A stretch of DNA of 64,000 bases from NCBI GenBank assembly GCA_023897205.1, contig JAHWDD010000007.1:558001-622000 (forward strand), given 5' to 3'. A program made the translations under genes and the position numbers. Shown here piece by piece: positions 31,041 through 42,996 of the stretch. The number at the start of each line of letters is the position of its first letter. Positions within the stretch are counted from its first letter, which is position 1. The DNA comes from Exophiala sp. HKRS030 (lineage: Eukaryota > Ascomycota > Eurotiomycetes > Chaetothyriales > Herpotrichiellaceae). The notes beneath the pieces are model-generated. The model was not told the origin of the DNA, made no database searches, and saw only the letters and a list, made by a program, of their open reading frames with translations.

Positions 31041-31990
31041 ATTTCAATCGGGTTGATCTGCTTGGATCGTCAACAAAACTTGTCAGTTGGAAATTGCGAG
31101 CCTGATCTAGAGTTTCCTCTGCCACTGAGCAACAATGAGACTCGGAGCATGAAACGCAGACTGGCTGAAGTCGAAAGAGTGGTGTACGTTGCAGGAGGGC
31201 TGCTCAAGTAATATGAACAACACAAGTGCACAGTAAAAGCTGTTGATGGCCATCTCGGCGGCTACGCATGAGCAGACTCATGAGATACACCCTGACTCTT
31301 GCAGCTACCCAGTAACCCCGCGCTACTGGCATGGACATGGGAGATGCAAGGTATCTAGTGAGCCACGTTGAAGGGTTAGTCTGAAGACACGGGAAGTATG
31401 CACATGGCGGTAAAGAAACTCGAGGCAATAGGAGAAATGCCCATATGTCCGGACGGGCGCGTAAAGCGACTTTGTGTTGCAGTAATCTTGGACACAACTT
31501 CGACTGCGACCTTGATTGCATTAGCGAGCATAGTACACGGCATTTGGCGCCAGGTACTTGGTACCGTAGCGATACATCCCTGGTGAAACGAGATATCAGG
31601 GTAGGGCGGTTAAAGCACGACCAAGGCGGCTACAACCTGGTCGCATCCTGCAAAAGTTGACTAGCCTTGCAGCGCCGGCCAATACCCTTGATAGAACGAA
31701 ACAAGAAGTAGTATTCCTGAGAATGGGGTCGGTTTTTTGCGAATGATGGTAGAGTTGTGTGAACATGAATTTTGTAAAGTATGGAAATACGGCATAAGTT
31801 CAATCTGCTTGTTTGAGAGACAGAGAAGACGCCGAGTTAATAAATGTAGGGAGCCGCTCCGATAATTAATTCGTCCCAACACGTGAGAGCGCGTTCTACT
31901 ATGTTTTCGCGCACCGCGTTTTCGCAGCCAATTCTTCAAACTGCGATGGCGCATTGTTGAAGCAGGGCAGATTGACTGCCAGCCTGGACC
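31041..31990. other. Divergent intergenic region, DUF7924-like / RDH54-like
   Basis: 950 bp with no supported gene; presumably the promoters of both flanking genes. Confidence 0.4.
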
Positions 31991-34899
31991 ATGTTTTCGA
32001 AGCCTTTTAAGCCCTTGACGATTCGGAAGCCTGCTACACATGATGGAACAGACGATTTTCCTGACCCTGCTCCCAAACGTCAGAAATTGAGCTCATCTGT
32101 ATCGAATACTCCCGTCCGCGCCCGAGCATCGTTTTCCTTAAAGGTTCGACAAGATCAAGAACGAGGGAGTGATCGAGGGGCCCTCAAGGCAATCCAGAAC
32201 CCGCCAAGTCCGACGGCTACATCAGAGCATCATTCAGAGAATGCCGTATCATACTACTCAGTCCTTTGGTCTGTCAAGCGTTCGTCCTTTGTGGTGGTTG
32301 CTGGCTGACTAGGAGTATTAGGCGTCTTCCGACGAACAAAAAGAACAAGACCTGGACGGATGATGGGGTTCTGGCTGTCAACAAAGGCTATGGAAGTCTT
32401 TTCAACAACACTGGACGAGGCATTGGCCGGACTGCCTTATCCGCAGTAGTCACACCAGGACTCAACCTCTCCGTTGGTGGCAAAGAGGTCGAGATCGAGG
32501 CTCAAATCACCAAGCATGATTATCTTGCTATTGTGGACCCCAGAGCCAGTTCTGAAAAGCCTAAGGACAAGCCTTTGTCTCAATGTCCCCCTGCACAATC
32601 TGCTCAGTCAAAACCCACTCTGAAAGATCAGATGAAAATGCAGATACGTAAAGAGAAGGAAGTCAGTGCAACGAAGAGCATGCATTCTACACCGCAGACT
32701 ACAGCATTCAAGCAGCCACTCAAAGAGACGACCGTAATGTCTCAAGGGCCTTCGGAAACGCCCACACCTCGACATGATCCTTCAGCAGCTGGCGCTATTG
32801 TCTTCAAACGACCAAAGACTGTTCCACCTGGTAGACAGATGGTGGATGTCGTTCTTGATCCTCTTTTGGGCAAGAGATTACTACCCCATCAACCAGCAGC
32901 TATCACCTTTCTTTACGAATGCGTCATGGGACTACGAGACTTTGACGGCCAGGGCTGCATTCTCGCAGATGCTATGGGATTGGGCAAGACGCTAACGACG
33001 ATATCTTTACTCTGGACATTGTTACGGCAGAACCCTATCTACAAAGCACCTCCTATAGTGAAAAAAGCCCTGATCGTCTGTCCCGTATCCCTCATTCGTA
33101 ATTGGAAACGAGAGTTCAAAAAGTGGCTCGGGGCAGATAGACTAGGCGTTCTTGAGTTCGAAGATCAAAAAACACGGCTAAGTAATTTCGATGGCAGGGT
33201 TTTCCAAGTCATGATCATTGGGTACGAAAGGTTACGTATGGTGGCTGATGACTTGAACAAGGGCCACCCCATTGATATCGTCATCTGCGATGAAGGTCAC
33301 CGACTGAAAACCATGAAGAACAAGAGTGCGAAGGCTATAGAGTCATTGAATACGAAGAGGAGAATAATTCTGTCCGGGACGCCGATCCAGAATGACATGA
33401 GCGAATTCTTTGCAATGGTCAATTTTGTGAATGATGGTTGTCTGGGCTCACAGAAAGGCTTCATCAGAGATTTTGAGAAGCCAATTATGAGAAGCAGGCA
33501 GCCTGATGCGAGTGAAGAAGATATTGAGCGTGGGGAGATGGCGAGCGATGAATTGAACCGCTCTACTTCTTCCTTCATCCTCCGCAGGACAGCCGACATC
33601 CTTGCCGATTACCTGCCCCCAAAGACCGAGTTTGTGCTTTTTTGCAAGCCTACACAGGCTCAGGCAAAAATATACCGGCATGTCCTGCAGTCACCAATGT
33701 TCCACACTGCTCTTCGCAGCAATGAAACCGCGTTTCAGCTCATCACGATCCTCAAAAAGCTATGCAATAGCCCGGCACTCATGGATCCCAAGTGCGGCAT
33801 TGACGATTCAACGCCGTCATCTTCGCTAACGACCTTGAACGAGATGCTTCCCGGGACTCTTTCGAAACTGTACCAAAATCATCTCTCCTGCAAAATTCGG
33901 CTCCTTGACCAGCTTTTGCAGCAGATAAGGCGCACGACTGATGAAAAGGTAGTTGTGATTTCGAACTACACCTCCACCCTCAACCTCATTGAGCAATTGC
34001 TTAAGAACTCGGACTTGCCTTTTCTCCGTCTGGACGGCTCCGTGGCGGCCACCAAAAGGCAAGGTCTCGTGGATCGATTCAACAACTCCAAAAGTTCCCA
34101 GGTTTTTGCATTCTTGTTGAGTGCCAAGGCAGGCGGCATGGGGATCAATCTACCTGGAGCCAGTAGACTCATCCTTTTCGATGTAGACTGGAACCCGGCC
34201 ATAGATGAGCAAGCTGTTGCGCGAATCCATCGACAAGGGCAGAAGCGTCCCTGTATGATCTACCGATTCCTCATCAAAGGGGGCTTGGAAGAGAAGATCT
34301 GGCAACGACAAGTTGTCAAGAAAGCTTTGGCCGACAGCATCATGCAGGGTGGTTCTGCCACATCCACCAATGGCCTCGAACACAGACAAAAGGGCAAAAG
34401 TCAAACGACCATGTTCAGCCAGGAAGAATTAAAGGATCTATTTCGTTTGGACGAGAGCAAGGGACTCCGCACCCACGACCTGATTGGGTGCGATTGCAAC
34501 GGCGAAGGTCTCAAGGATGGACTTTTTCCCCCGGAAGAGATATTGGACCCTCCCGAAGCCGTTGGAAAGAATGATGAGATGGGTCATGATGCTGATGAGG
34601 AGCTACCCGAGATGTCGGAGTTGCTAAAGAGACCCGATATATCGTCCCGTCGATCCAAAACCCATGTCATCGCATCCAAAACTGACCTTGAAGCTGAACG
34701 AGACGAGTTACTGAAGTACGCTCACATCGATACTTCGATCTTCTCTCGGCCAGACGCGGATGGTGAACTGTTGGACCGCATATTGACAATACTTGATGAT
34801 GACTGTCTAGAGCACGTTCTCCGTCTGGACCAAGACACGACTGGCGGAGGAAGTGTCGCGTACATTTTCAAGAAAACAACGGGGGGCCAAGGTCTATAA
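31991..34899 (+). CDS. RDH54: SNF2-family DNA translocase, RDH54/TID1 (RAD54B) type
   Basis: ATP-driven dsDNA translocase that works with Rad51/Dmc1 in homologous recombination. Two exons (31991-32268, 32322-34899) are separated by a 53-nt intron; 951 aa. The join restores YYSVLWR-LPTNKKNKTW followed by DGVLAV and LSVGGKEVE, the N-terminal segment typical of Rdh54/RAD54B rather than Rad54. Helicase motifs are in order: I (DAMGLGKT, near residue 310, with Ala replacing the usual Glu), II (DEGH), III (LSGTPIQND), V (GGMGINLPGASRLI) and VI (QAVARIHRQGQ). The C-terminal part has an acidic region. It is convergent with the beta-lactamase-like gene. Confidence 0.9.
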
Positions 34900-35125
34900 A
34901 ATGGTTTTGATGAATGTTCAGAAAATATCGGGGTCTACATTTTACGGCTTTTCTCGCAACAATCGTCTTGAACATTTTCACAAAGTGGTGACGGACTGTT
35001 CGTGAAGGCTAGTCTAATGACGTTGAAACGCCTTGTTAATGAGATATGAATATCCAGTTTCAATGACTGAGTGGGGTGTTTTTTCCAAGACACGTCGACC
35101 TCTCTTCCATCATACAACTGCATCA

Positions 35126-36355
35126 TCATGATGCCGCTCGCTGCTTCTGCCACTCCGCACGCTTGCGATAGACGTCGTGTCGAATCGTGTCCTTCAGTTT
35201 GGAGACGACCTCCCCGTCGAAGGGGAGAGCAGCATTGATGGCTCCAGCCGCGCATATGTCGTTCTTACGATCGATGAACCACGTGAACGTCAGTCCGCCG
35301 CCCCAAGTGAGTGTCCCTTCACCGTACCACGCTTCCACATCTTGCAGAGTGAGCACTCCGCTCAGACCGTAGCTGGCCTTGGTGTCTGGCGAGGTACCGC
35401 ATCGGAAAAAGACGCCCAAGGGGCTGACCAGTGCACCCTCCAGACCCTTGGCAGCTTCGGTGGAGAGACGAGGTTGGAACATGATGTCGTTGACGGTTTC
35501 TGATCTGAGGATCTTCTCGTCATTGGCCAGCACCGAGCGCATGACCTTCAGGTAATCTGGCGTGGTCATGAAGAGACCCTGGCCCCCGAAGTCGCCCTTG
35601 GTGCGACCGTTGGCGTCGGTCGAGCCACCGACAACCGAAAGGCCCGTCCCATCTGGATCGTCGGGGTTCAAGTCGGGCATGCGCACGCGGAGGTCGTCGC
35701 GGGTAACCGGGTAAAACTGAGCATCTGTGATTTCTAGTGGGGTGAATATGCGTTCTTGCATGCGCTCGAGGAGTGTCTTGGACGTGACACGCTCCACGAT
35801 CCGTCCGGCCCAGTCGAGACCGGGACCGTACATCCAGCTTGAACCTGGCTGGAACGCGAGAGGGTAGTTGTACAGCTCTTCCACCGTGTACCGGCGGCCG
35901 GGCCCGTGGGTTTGGCCGAACTTCTCGCGCCAGCGTGCCACGAGAGGGTTCATGAAGTGGTACGTCAACCCGGAAGAGTGCGTTAGGAGCATTTCCAATG
36001 TGATGGGCTGGTCTGGGGGAACGAGAATAGGTTCGCCGTCGTCGGAGAAGCCCGTCATGACTTGCTTTGAGGTCAGGTCGGGTGCGATTGAAGACAGGTC
36101 GCCTTTGAGAGTGAGAAGGCCGTCCTCGACGCACTGGAGTGCTGCGATGGTGGTGATGAGTTTGGTCGCAGATGCGAGGAAGCATACATCGTCGAGCTGT
36201 TGAGGCTTTTTCTCGCCCGAGAGGAGTGTTCGTTGACCCAGTGATTCATTGTATGTGAAGTATCCGTGACTGTCAGTGCTGCATATGATGGCACCGTGGA
36301 TCTTAGCCGAGTCGAGAGCTGCTTGGAAGGCGTTCTCAATCGAGTCTTCCGCCAT
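35126..36355 (-). CDS. Serine beta-lactamase-family (class C/LovD/esterase-like) protein
   Basis: Single-exon protein of 409 aa (418 if the ATG at 36382 is used). The SxxK motif is SATK (residues 62-65) within FLASATKLITTIAALQ. MLLTHSSGLTYHF, the conserved post-SxxK block, and WMYGPGLDWAGRIVE with the probable catalytic tyrosine follow. The family includes beta-lactamases, D-alanyl peptidases, esterases and the transesterase LovD; fungal copies commonly act as esterases or acyltransferases. No signal peptide is apparent, so it is likely cytosolic. The inner ATG is preferred because it begins MAEDSIENAFQAALDSA, a usual N-terminus for the family. Confidence 0.85.
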   Translation of the reverse strand: MAEDSIENAFQAALDSAKIHGAIICSTDSHGYFTYNESLGQRTLLSGEKKPQQLDDVCFLASATKLITTIAALQCVEDGLLTLKGDLSSIAPDLTSKQVMTGFSDDGEPILVPPDQPITLEMLLTHSSGLTYHFMNPLVARWREKFGQTHGPGRRYTVEELYNYPLAFQPGSSWMYGPGLDWAGRIVERVTSKTLLERMQERIFTPLEITDAQFYPVTRDDLRVRMPDLNPDDPDGTGLSVVGGSTDANGRTKGDFGGQGLFMTTPDYLKVMRSVLANDEKILRSETVNDIMFQPRLSTEAAKGLEGALVSPLGVFFRCGTSPDTKASYGLSGVLTLQDVEAWYGEGTLTWGGGLTFTWFIDRKNDICAAGAINAALPFDGEVVSKLKDTIRHDVYRKRAEWQKQRAAS

Positions 36356-37854
36356 GGCGAAAGAGATGCGTGTGGAATGCAAAAGTCTGAAATGGAAAGC
36401 ACCAAGTCTTGAGGTATCGCAAATGGCAGATACGTGTATACTTAAATACCTTTTAGGTATTGTCGATCCTCAAAAATCTATCATCATTCATTACTTTGTG
36501 TTGTCGCGTTAGATCGGGTACGAGGGTCGGAGGATCCGTGGACTCGGAAGTGACCTAAATTTTGTCTCCAGTTTTTTGCTGCCTCCAGCTGTGACTTTAC
36601 AACTCAGGGCCTGATGCAAGGCTCACTCGCCGTGCTGAAGTGCGGGTGTTGTATCACTGAAGATCGCACGCACGGAGGTGTCGTTTGTACCTCTGAACTG
36701 AGCAAAATAGAGGCCTGGAAGCTGAAGAGAATGGTGGTGTGAACGATGAAGCCAACGTGAATATGTTTCGGTTATGAAGATGGTTCGCATTCGTATTCGT
36801 GTTCGTACTCGCACCTGTGCCCCCTTCAGGTAAGTACCGTAAACCCCCACCGATTACTAAGGTAACCCCTAATCAGCCCTGGTCTCAACATGGACCCGCC
36901 AGCCTTGCCCTCCAGATGCGTAGACCGTTGGAACTCGAGGATCGATGTGCATATATGTGGTAATGGTAGACTTTGTCTATTCGATTGACACCTGAACAGG
37001 TCTCACAACTACCCACCCTGAGCACAGCAGACGAAAGTTCCCGAATGAGGGAAATATTGCTCGTGCCTCGTTGTATCTGCCTCGAAATCAAAGCTCGAGT
37101 TCAGCGCATTGGAACTTTGACATAGTATGAAATGCTCATTTCGTGCACTTCTACTGATCCCTAAAATGCTAGTCTCTCGTATTCGCGGCGATTGACCTAA
37201 CCTGGCATGCTCCTCGATCACATACACGTGGAAAGCAAGGCCCGAGCAGCCAGGATCTCTCCCAAGCCGAGAAACCCCTTTCCCAAGAGGTTCCAGTGAA
37301 CCAATCAAGTATTCCTGTTTCGTTCCGCGTACAGTATCGGCCCCAATGAGACTTCTCTGCACAATTGGAAAATTCAAAGTGGCCTTTGGAGACAAGGCTC
37401 TTCTCCTTGAGACGAGGTACTGGAGACTGTAGAGACAACCCCTGACGCAAGGATTTTCCCTGTCTCACCTAGACTCGAGTTGCGATGTCGTTCTCCAGAA
37501 AGCCAATGAGGCCCTACAATGATCCTAGGCGCCTCTAGTTGCTGACTAGGTTATTGAAGATCGAAGAAATCCGAATAAGAGGCTTGAAGGGCTCCCTCGG
37601 GCTTTCTCGCCTCTGTAGAGCCACTCTTGATACGCAGAGGTCATGACTGTCTCTTGAAGCTGCAGAATCTAAGACGGCCAAACATTTAAGAGCTCCATGA
37701 TCACCAGAAGGAAATAGGAACGATATCTTCAAACCAATGTAGAGGATAAATTGCAGAGTGTCATGGTCAGAACCAAGTCATGCTATCTATCACCTCTTGC
37801 GATTCATGCGCGGGTGGCTATCTTCCAACGATCGACGGACTTTCGTGATCAAGA
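36356..37854. other. Intergenic region
   Basis: 1.5 kb with only short, unsupported frames. No repeats or RNA genes recognised. Confidence 0.4.
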
Positions 37855-38494
37855 CTACTTTTTGCCTGATCCCATGTTTTCTTGCACTGTACCTCCCACT
37901 GCGCCATCGGGATTGAAATTCTTCCCGATGGCACCATCCGACGCGAATGGTCCTCCCACTTTCTGTTGAGCGATATAAAGGTTAGAACAAAGGTTCTACA
38001 TGCGGAGGCCAAGTTGAGGCTGTCTATCTCACCTCTCCTATACTCCCGATTGCTCCGTCAGCTTTGAACTGCTTGCCGACGGCACCATCCTTGTCAAACA
38101 CAGCTGGGCACTCATATCAGTCGGAGTCGCAAAAGCATCAGTGCATCAACTCACGCTTCTTGTCACCCTGCATCTGCTCAGCTGCCGATTGAGCCTGCGT
38201 CACGTCAGACGAGCGTCTCTATAAAGCGAATCAGAATCCAAGTACCGTGCCTCCAATAGGTCCGTCAGTCTTGAATTGCTTGCCGACTACTCCATCTTTG
38301 TCAAATGGACCACCTCCAAAGAGCAATGTCAGCCGGTCTTCAAGCGCAAATTGGTGCCGAAGCTGTGGGGGAGATCAAGCCATTTGGAATTCTTTACCTA
38401 TCTTGTCTTGCATTATCCCGCCAACCTTGCCTTTCGGGGTGAACTCCTTGCCCACGGAGCCTTTGTTGGCGTCGAGTGACGATTTATCAGACAT
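37855..38494 (-). CDS. Small five-exon protein with Gly/Asp-rich internal repeats
   Basis: A gene too fragmented to appear as one open frame. Five minus-strand exons, 38494-38398, 38313-38246, 38194-38155, 38103-38033 and 37962-37855, join in phase to 127 aa ending in KK. The protein contains four copies of a unit of the form G-K-x-F-x-x-D/K-G-x-I/V-G-G, three preceded by a segment like GGPFDKDG. Examples are DKDGVVGKQFKTDGPIGG and FDKDGAVGKQFKADGAIG. Similar small hydrophilic repeat proteins are known in other filamentous ascomycetes, from memory, with no assigned function. It has no signal peptide or hydrophobic segment. Exons 2, 4 and 5 correspond roughly one to one with repeat units, suggesting growth by exon duplication. 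Confidence 0.8.
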
Positions 38495-39934
38495 TCCTGC
38501 TGCGTGGTAAGTTGATCGATGCGGGAAATAATGCGACGAGCGCTCACTTGAAGATGTAGATAGGGGTCTAAAGGTCTGCAATTTGATCAATATTTGGGTC
38601 TGCCTGATTGACCGGGAGATTCGGAGCATGGCTTCAGATTGACGAAAATTAATGATTCCGAGCAACGTATGAGAATGAAAGAGATCTCTCTTCCCCCAGT
38701 ATGAACGGGTCAAATACATAGTCCTACCTTGCCCATTGCCACTTCATTCACAAGCATCTACGACATCATGAGATTTCTGGCGTCAACTCCTGACGTCAGC
38801 AGATATGAGTGACTGCTTCAAACTCTACTCTATCTTGATGTAATGCGCTTGAAGGAATTTCAGGTTCCGAGCAGGACCGACTGACTATCTTGAGCAATAT
38901 TCTCACTAGCCATAACATGACAATGGAAGACGCGCTGAGAGTATTGCTCCATAGTAGGGACGACTTTGTATGGGAAGGTTGGTTTATGCATCCTTCTATT
39001 GATGCTCAACGCTTACCTTGGGGGAATACGACTACACGTCATCGATTCTCATATCCTCGCGCTGTGAGCTTGGAACAACTACAACTTGTTAGATCTCGTG
39101 AATGGATGGTAATCCCGCAATAATGGCGTACGCAGATCTGACGGTACCGTCGTGTGCTGGTTTGCATTTAGGGAGACAATGAGAGGAGAAGTCTGGAAAT
39201 ATCTTTGACTGCAACATATATTGTAGTCACGTGTGAGAGGAATCGACACTTCAGGAGCCTCAATAAATATTTCGAGAAATTTGTGCTTTATATGCATCAA
39301 GCATTCCAAGTTGTTGAACCTGTTCCATTTCACAACAATGCCCTTTCACTTTGCTCTCATCAGAGCACTTTTTACGTGTTTCTAGAAAGTTATTCTGGGT
39401 TGATCTCCGCCAAATGTTCAGTTGATTTGATTCACTGAATGAAATGGATATAGGGAATTGTCCCATCCCGATATCTGGGAGTGGCATCGCTGTTGAAGAT
39501 GTCGGTTGAACATCAGCAACTACTTGACTCGACGTGGCACTTGCTCATGCTGGACTGTCATAAGGAAGTTGATATGCCTCTAGGAACCAAGGCAGGCACC
39601 ACGGCTGCGTGCATATTCACCTGCTGCATCTACCACAGCTGCGACTTTACTAGTAACAACAATCCTGCCACTTGATTACTCTCGCTGCTTGCTGTTTCTT
39701 ACTCGCTATCGTCTTCCACTATCACTCTCGAAGTCGGATCAGACTCGACGTCTTTCTCTTTTCTTTTTGGATCGCGACTTGGGCAACTGCAGCTCATTGT
39801 TACTCGACCAACATCTTACATCCTGTCCATTCGATTTCTCGGGGGCACTGCATTTTCTTTAAAAGTAAATCTGACCTCCAGATACTCTTCTTCCCTTTGT
39901 TATTTCCGACACTGAGTGTGTCGCCACTTTCCCA
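38495..39934. other. Intergenic region ending in a CT-rich leader
   Basis: 1.44 kb. The last 250 bp before the MIF-like gene are rich in C and T runs, as is common in fungal promoters and 5' UTRs. No supported gene. Confidence 0.4.
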
Positions 39935-40966
39935 ATGACATCCACACCAACATCATCCACCCAGATTAATGCAATGGCGGTTGAAAATGTTTTTCCAACT
40001 CCTCCTGCAGGGCAGCCGGAGAGTGACGGCGTCTTTCGACTCAAGGGAACGCTTTCCCCTCCACCAAGGAGACTGCTACCACGAGAACGAGCCCAATCGA
40101 CACCGCCAGAAATAACTCGCTCGAATCAGTTTGGGATCTTGACGAAAAGTACAGATGGTCGATTTTTGGAGGTGGGAAGTCTCGAAAGCTCGCGACAAAA
40201 GTCACATCTCTCGAGGAAAAAGAGCCAGTATTTCGAAGGCGCATTTGCCTACCGTGAGCCAAACAACACCGCAAGAGAGCGTATAGTCAAGGATTCGGTG
40301 ATTCTAGCTGAAATCAAGTTGAACTATTGTGCAAGTCCTCCAGAGATCCTTGACTGCCTATGCGAGCCCACTAACGATGTCTAGCTGGAATCGGAGAAAA
40401 AATTCCTGATTGACTTCTCCTTTCGGCTTTCCGAAATCTATCAACGCCCCGAGTCTTGCATCATGGTTCTTATTACCACGGATATCGCAATGCTACTTGG
40501 AGGAAATGCAGAACCATCATATCATCTAATGATTACAGCTCTTCCTTCCGAGATTGCAGCCACCAAGAACAAACGATGCACCCATCTCCTTCAGGATTTC
40601 ATACTCGACACCTTGCAAATTTCCCCAAACAGAGGAGTTCTGCAGTTCCAGGCAGTCACGGAGGAAAATCTGGCCACAAACGGGATGACTGCGCTACAAG
40701 AGATCGAACAGCTGGAGAGACAGCCAATCGAGGAAGACGGACGGTTCAGAGCGATCAGTAGACAAAGCAGAAGAAGCAAAAAGTCGAGTGTTCCAGCTTT
40801 CACAGAAAGAATCAGGTCTGGCATTCCATCGTTGAGATCTACAACGCCGTCGCGGCAACAATACAGTACAATTCAAATGGGAGAGTCGAAGTCGACAGAA
40901 GCAAGCGGCCTAGGAAAGAAACGTGTGAAAAGGAGACAAAGTATTCTTGCTTTCTTCAAGAGGTGA
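39935..40966 (+). CDS. MIF/tautomerase-superfamily protein with extended termini
   Basis: Two exons (39935-40330, 40385-40966) joined over a GC-AG intron give 325 aa. The join yields VILAEIKLNYCLESEKKFLIDFSF, then RLSEIYQRPESCIMV and LQISPNRGVLQFQAV. This matches the layout of macrophage migration inhibitory factor-like proteins of ascomycetes. The catalytic N-terminal proline of true MIF tautomerases cannot be free here, because about 110 Ser/Pro-rich residues precede the domain. A basic tail (KKRVKRRQSILAFFKR) ends the protein. It is therefore unlikely to be a classical tautomerase; its role is unknown. Confidence 0.75.
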
Positions 40967-41356
40967 TTGCCACACGTATGGCTCGAGCGCATCTATGCAC
41001 TATGAGGAGTACACTTAGCGCTGCCCAATGAGGCCAACTTGGTATAGGGATCCATGATACAAACTTTTGGTATACAGTAGAAAGGGCCGTAACAATACAA
41101 CAATTTTGCAATATATGACATTGAAAGCATGTCACTTCTGGAATGTTACTGCCATCCGTGGTCTGTCGCGACTTCACCTACCGTTGAATTCACCTTCATT
41201 GAGTTGTCTGTCTACCTCAACTGGGGCACATCCTGCCACATGGACGACGCATCACATCCGTACCTTGCCACATACTGGTCCCCAGAAGAAGTCTCTTAAT
41301 CTCGTACTCATTCGACGCGTTCAATATTTCGTTATATCTCATCCTGGAAAGGCAAC
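40967..41356. other. Intergenic region
   Basis: 390 bp between two plus-strand genes; nothing notable seen. Confidence 0.4.
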
Positions 41357-42609
41357 ATGGCCGACTTTGAAGCTGCGAAAGCCCGTGAGGTTCTCGGATT
41401 GTCTTCCGATGCCACGTTCGAAGATCTCGACAAGCGGTACCTCGAGTTGACTTCTCACTGGAGCTCACTGGGTCTCGTTGATATAGAGATGGCAAAACCA
41501 GAGCAACAAAAGATTGACGACGCTTACAAGCTCCTCCTTCCTCTTTTCATGGAGAAGTTCGACGATGAACCAGGCCTTATCTCGGAAGACTACACCATTA
41601 AGCAAGTCATAAATGGTCAAGATCGCATTCAGTTTCCTAGCACAAACGAGGATGACCTTTGGATGCCCCAATCTTCACGTCCGAAGCCATCAGACACAGA
41701 AGGATCGGATGGCAGAAATCTTAGCAGCTTCTTCATTAACGAAATTTGTGGCGACATTTTCGACGCACCAGATCGAGCAGTTATCGTTCGTACGTGTCAA
41801 GCAATACTCTCGACAAAGGCGAACTCAAGAGCTGACATTCCTCTATAGACGCGGTCAATTGTCAAGGTGTATGGGGCTACGGAGTCGCAGCTCACTTGAA
41901 AAAAAGGGTAAGGTATTTACCTGTGGAAGCAGCAAACTTTCTAACGTACGCTGTCCAGTTGCCACATGCCTATATCGTTTACCAAGCCTATTGCACCCAA
42001 GCTCAGAGGCCCTATGATATCCTTGGAACCTGTCTCTTGATCCCACCGCAAAAGGAAGATTATTCAAAAGTGGCGAAAAAGAACCAAACCGAGTCAGTAT
42101 CAGAGAGACCAGTAAAACGTTTATGGGTTGCATGTCTCTTCACAAGCATCGGATACGGCAAACCCTCCATGACAACAAACAATCCAGGAAAAGATCCAAA
42201 AGAGCAGATGATAAGGAATACCCGTTGGGCGCTGAAAGGCCTTCGATTCCAGTTAGAATCACACGTTTCTTCAGAGTCTATTGAGCAAACAAGCACAAAA
42301 TTGGAGGACGACTTGGCGGAGCCTGGAGAAATCTGGAGTGTCAAATTCAACAGCGGAGCATTTGGGGTCGATTGGGAAGAGACAATTCGAGTTCTTGAGA
42401 TTGAATTCGGGGGATATGAGCGACCTTGGATTGTGGTTGAAAAGGAGGGCAAGGACAAATCTCGGTACAAGGAGGACCAAGCAGATTTCGATGAGGATGA
42501 TCTCGGCTCAAGGCTCAAACGCGGCCGTTCAAAGATCCGAATGACATTCAAGCGGGGTCTTGGGAGCAGTCCACCGTCTTGTGATGACGAAACTGGTGAG
42601 GCAGATTGA
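41357..42609 (+). CDS. J-domain-like / macro-domain (Poa1-like ADP-ribose phosphatase) fusion
   Basis: Three exons (41357-41789, 41849-41907, 41959-42609), in phase, 380 aa. Residues 1-55 (AREVLGLSSDATFEDLDKRYLEL to DDAYKLLL) have the helix pattern of a J domain but lack the HPD motif. From about residue 135 the protein shows the macro-domain pattern AVIVHAVNCQGVWGYGVAAHLKKR, formed by splicing exons 1-3, followed by PHAYIVYQAYC and CLFTSIGYG. This is the arrangement of fungal Poa1-type ADP-ribose 1''-phosphate phosphatases, which process a tRNA-splicing by-product. The C-terminal 70 residues are charged and probably disordered. The macro assignment is good; the J-like part is weaker. Confidence 0.78.
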
Positions 42610-42996
42610 ATCATGTTGGCAGTGTGGTCTCAGATGGTCGATGAGCTGGGCAGCGTCTGCGGTGTGTAGCGGCCACAAGTCGCGTGTGTCCGGTGACTAT
42701 TCGTATGCAATACATAACAATAAAATCGAATTGCGAAGAAGATCAGCCTGTCTTTCAGAATTGTAATGATTCCAAGCAGAAGCCTAGCAAGACTATCTAG
42801 GGAGGTACAAGAGCGTTGTAGGCTGGTGCCGATGGCTTTGCATGTACGCTAACCCTTAATAGGACTAGACTATTTAATCTTGGCACGTGTTGATTTTTTC
42901 GATACAAAGTACGGAGCGCATTTACCATACAATCTTCCCTGCTTAGGACGCCTAGCACTCGCGCTGTGGCCGACAGAGGAAAAGATTGCTTTGGCC
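42610..42996. other. Intergenic region
   Basis: 387 bp upstream of PUS7. The PUS7 frame is open upstream to 42880 but has no earlier ATG. No gene. Confidence 0.4.

Noticed and set aside
35520..36185. 221-codon minus-strand frame inside the beta-lactamase-family gene
   Set aside because: Alternate frame of the same strand; Arg/His/Pro-rich, and no domain.
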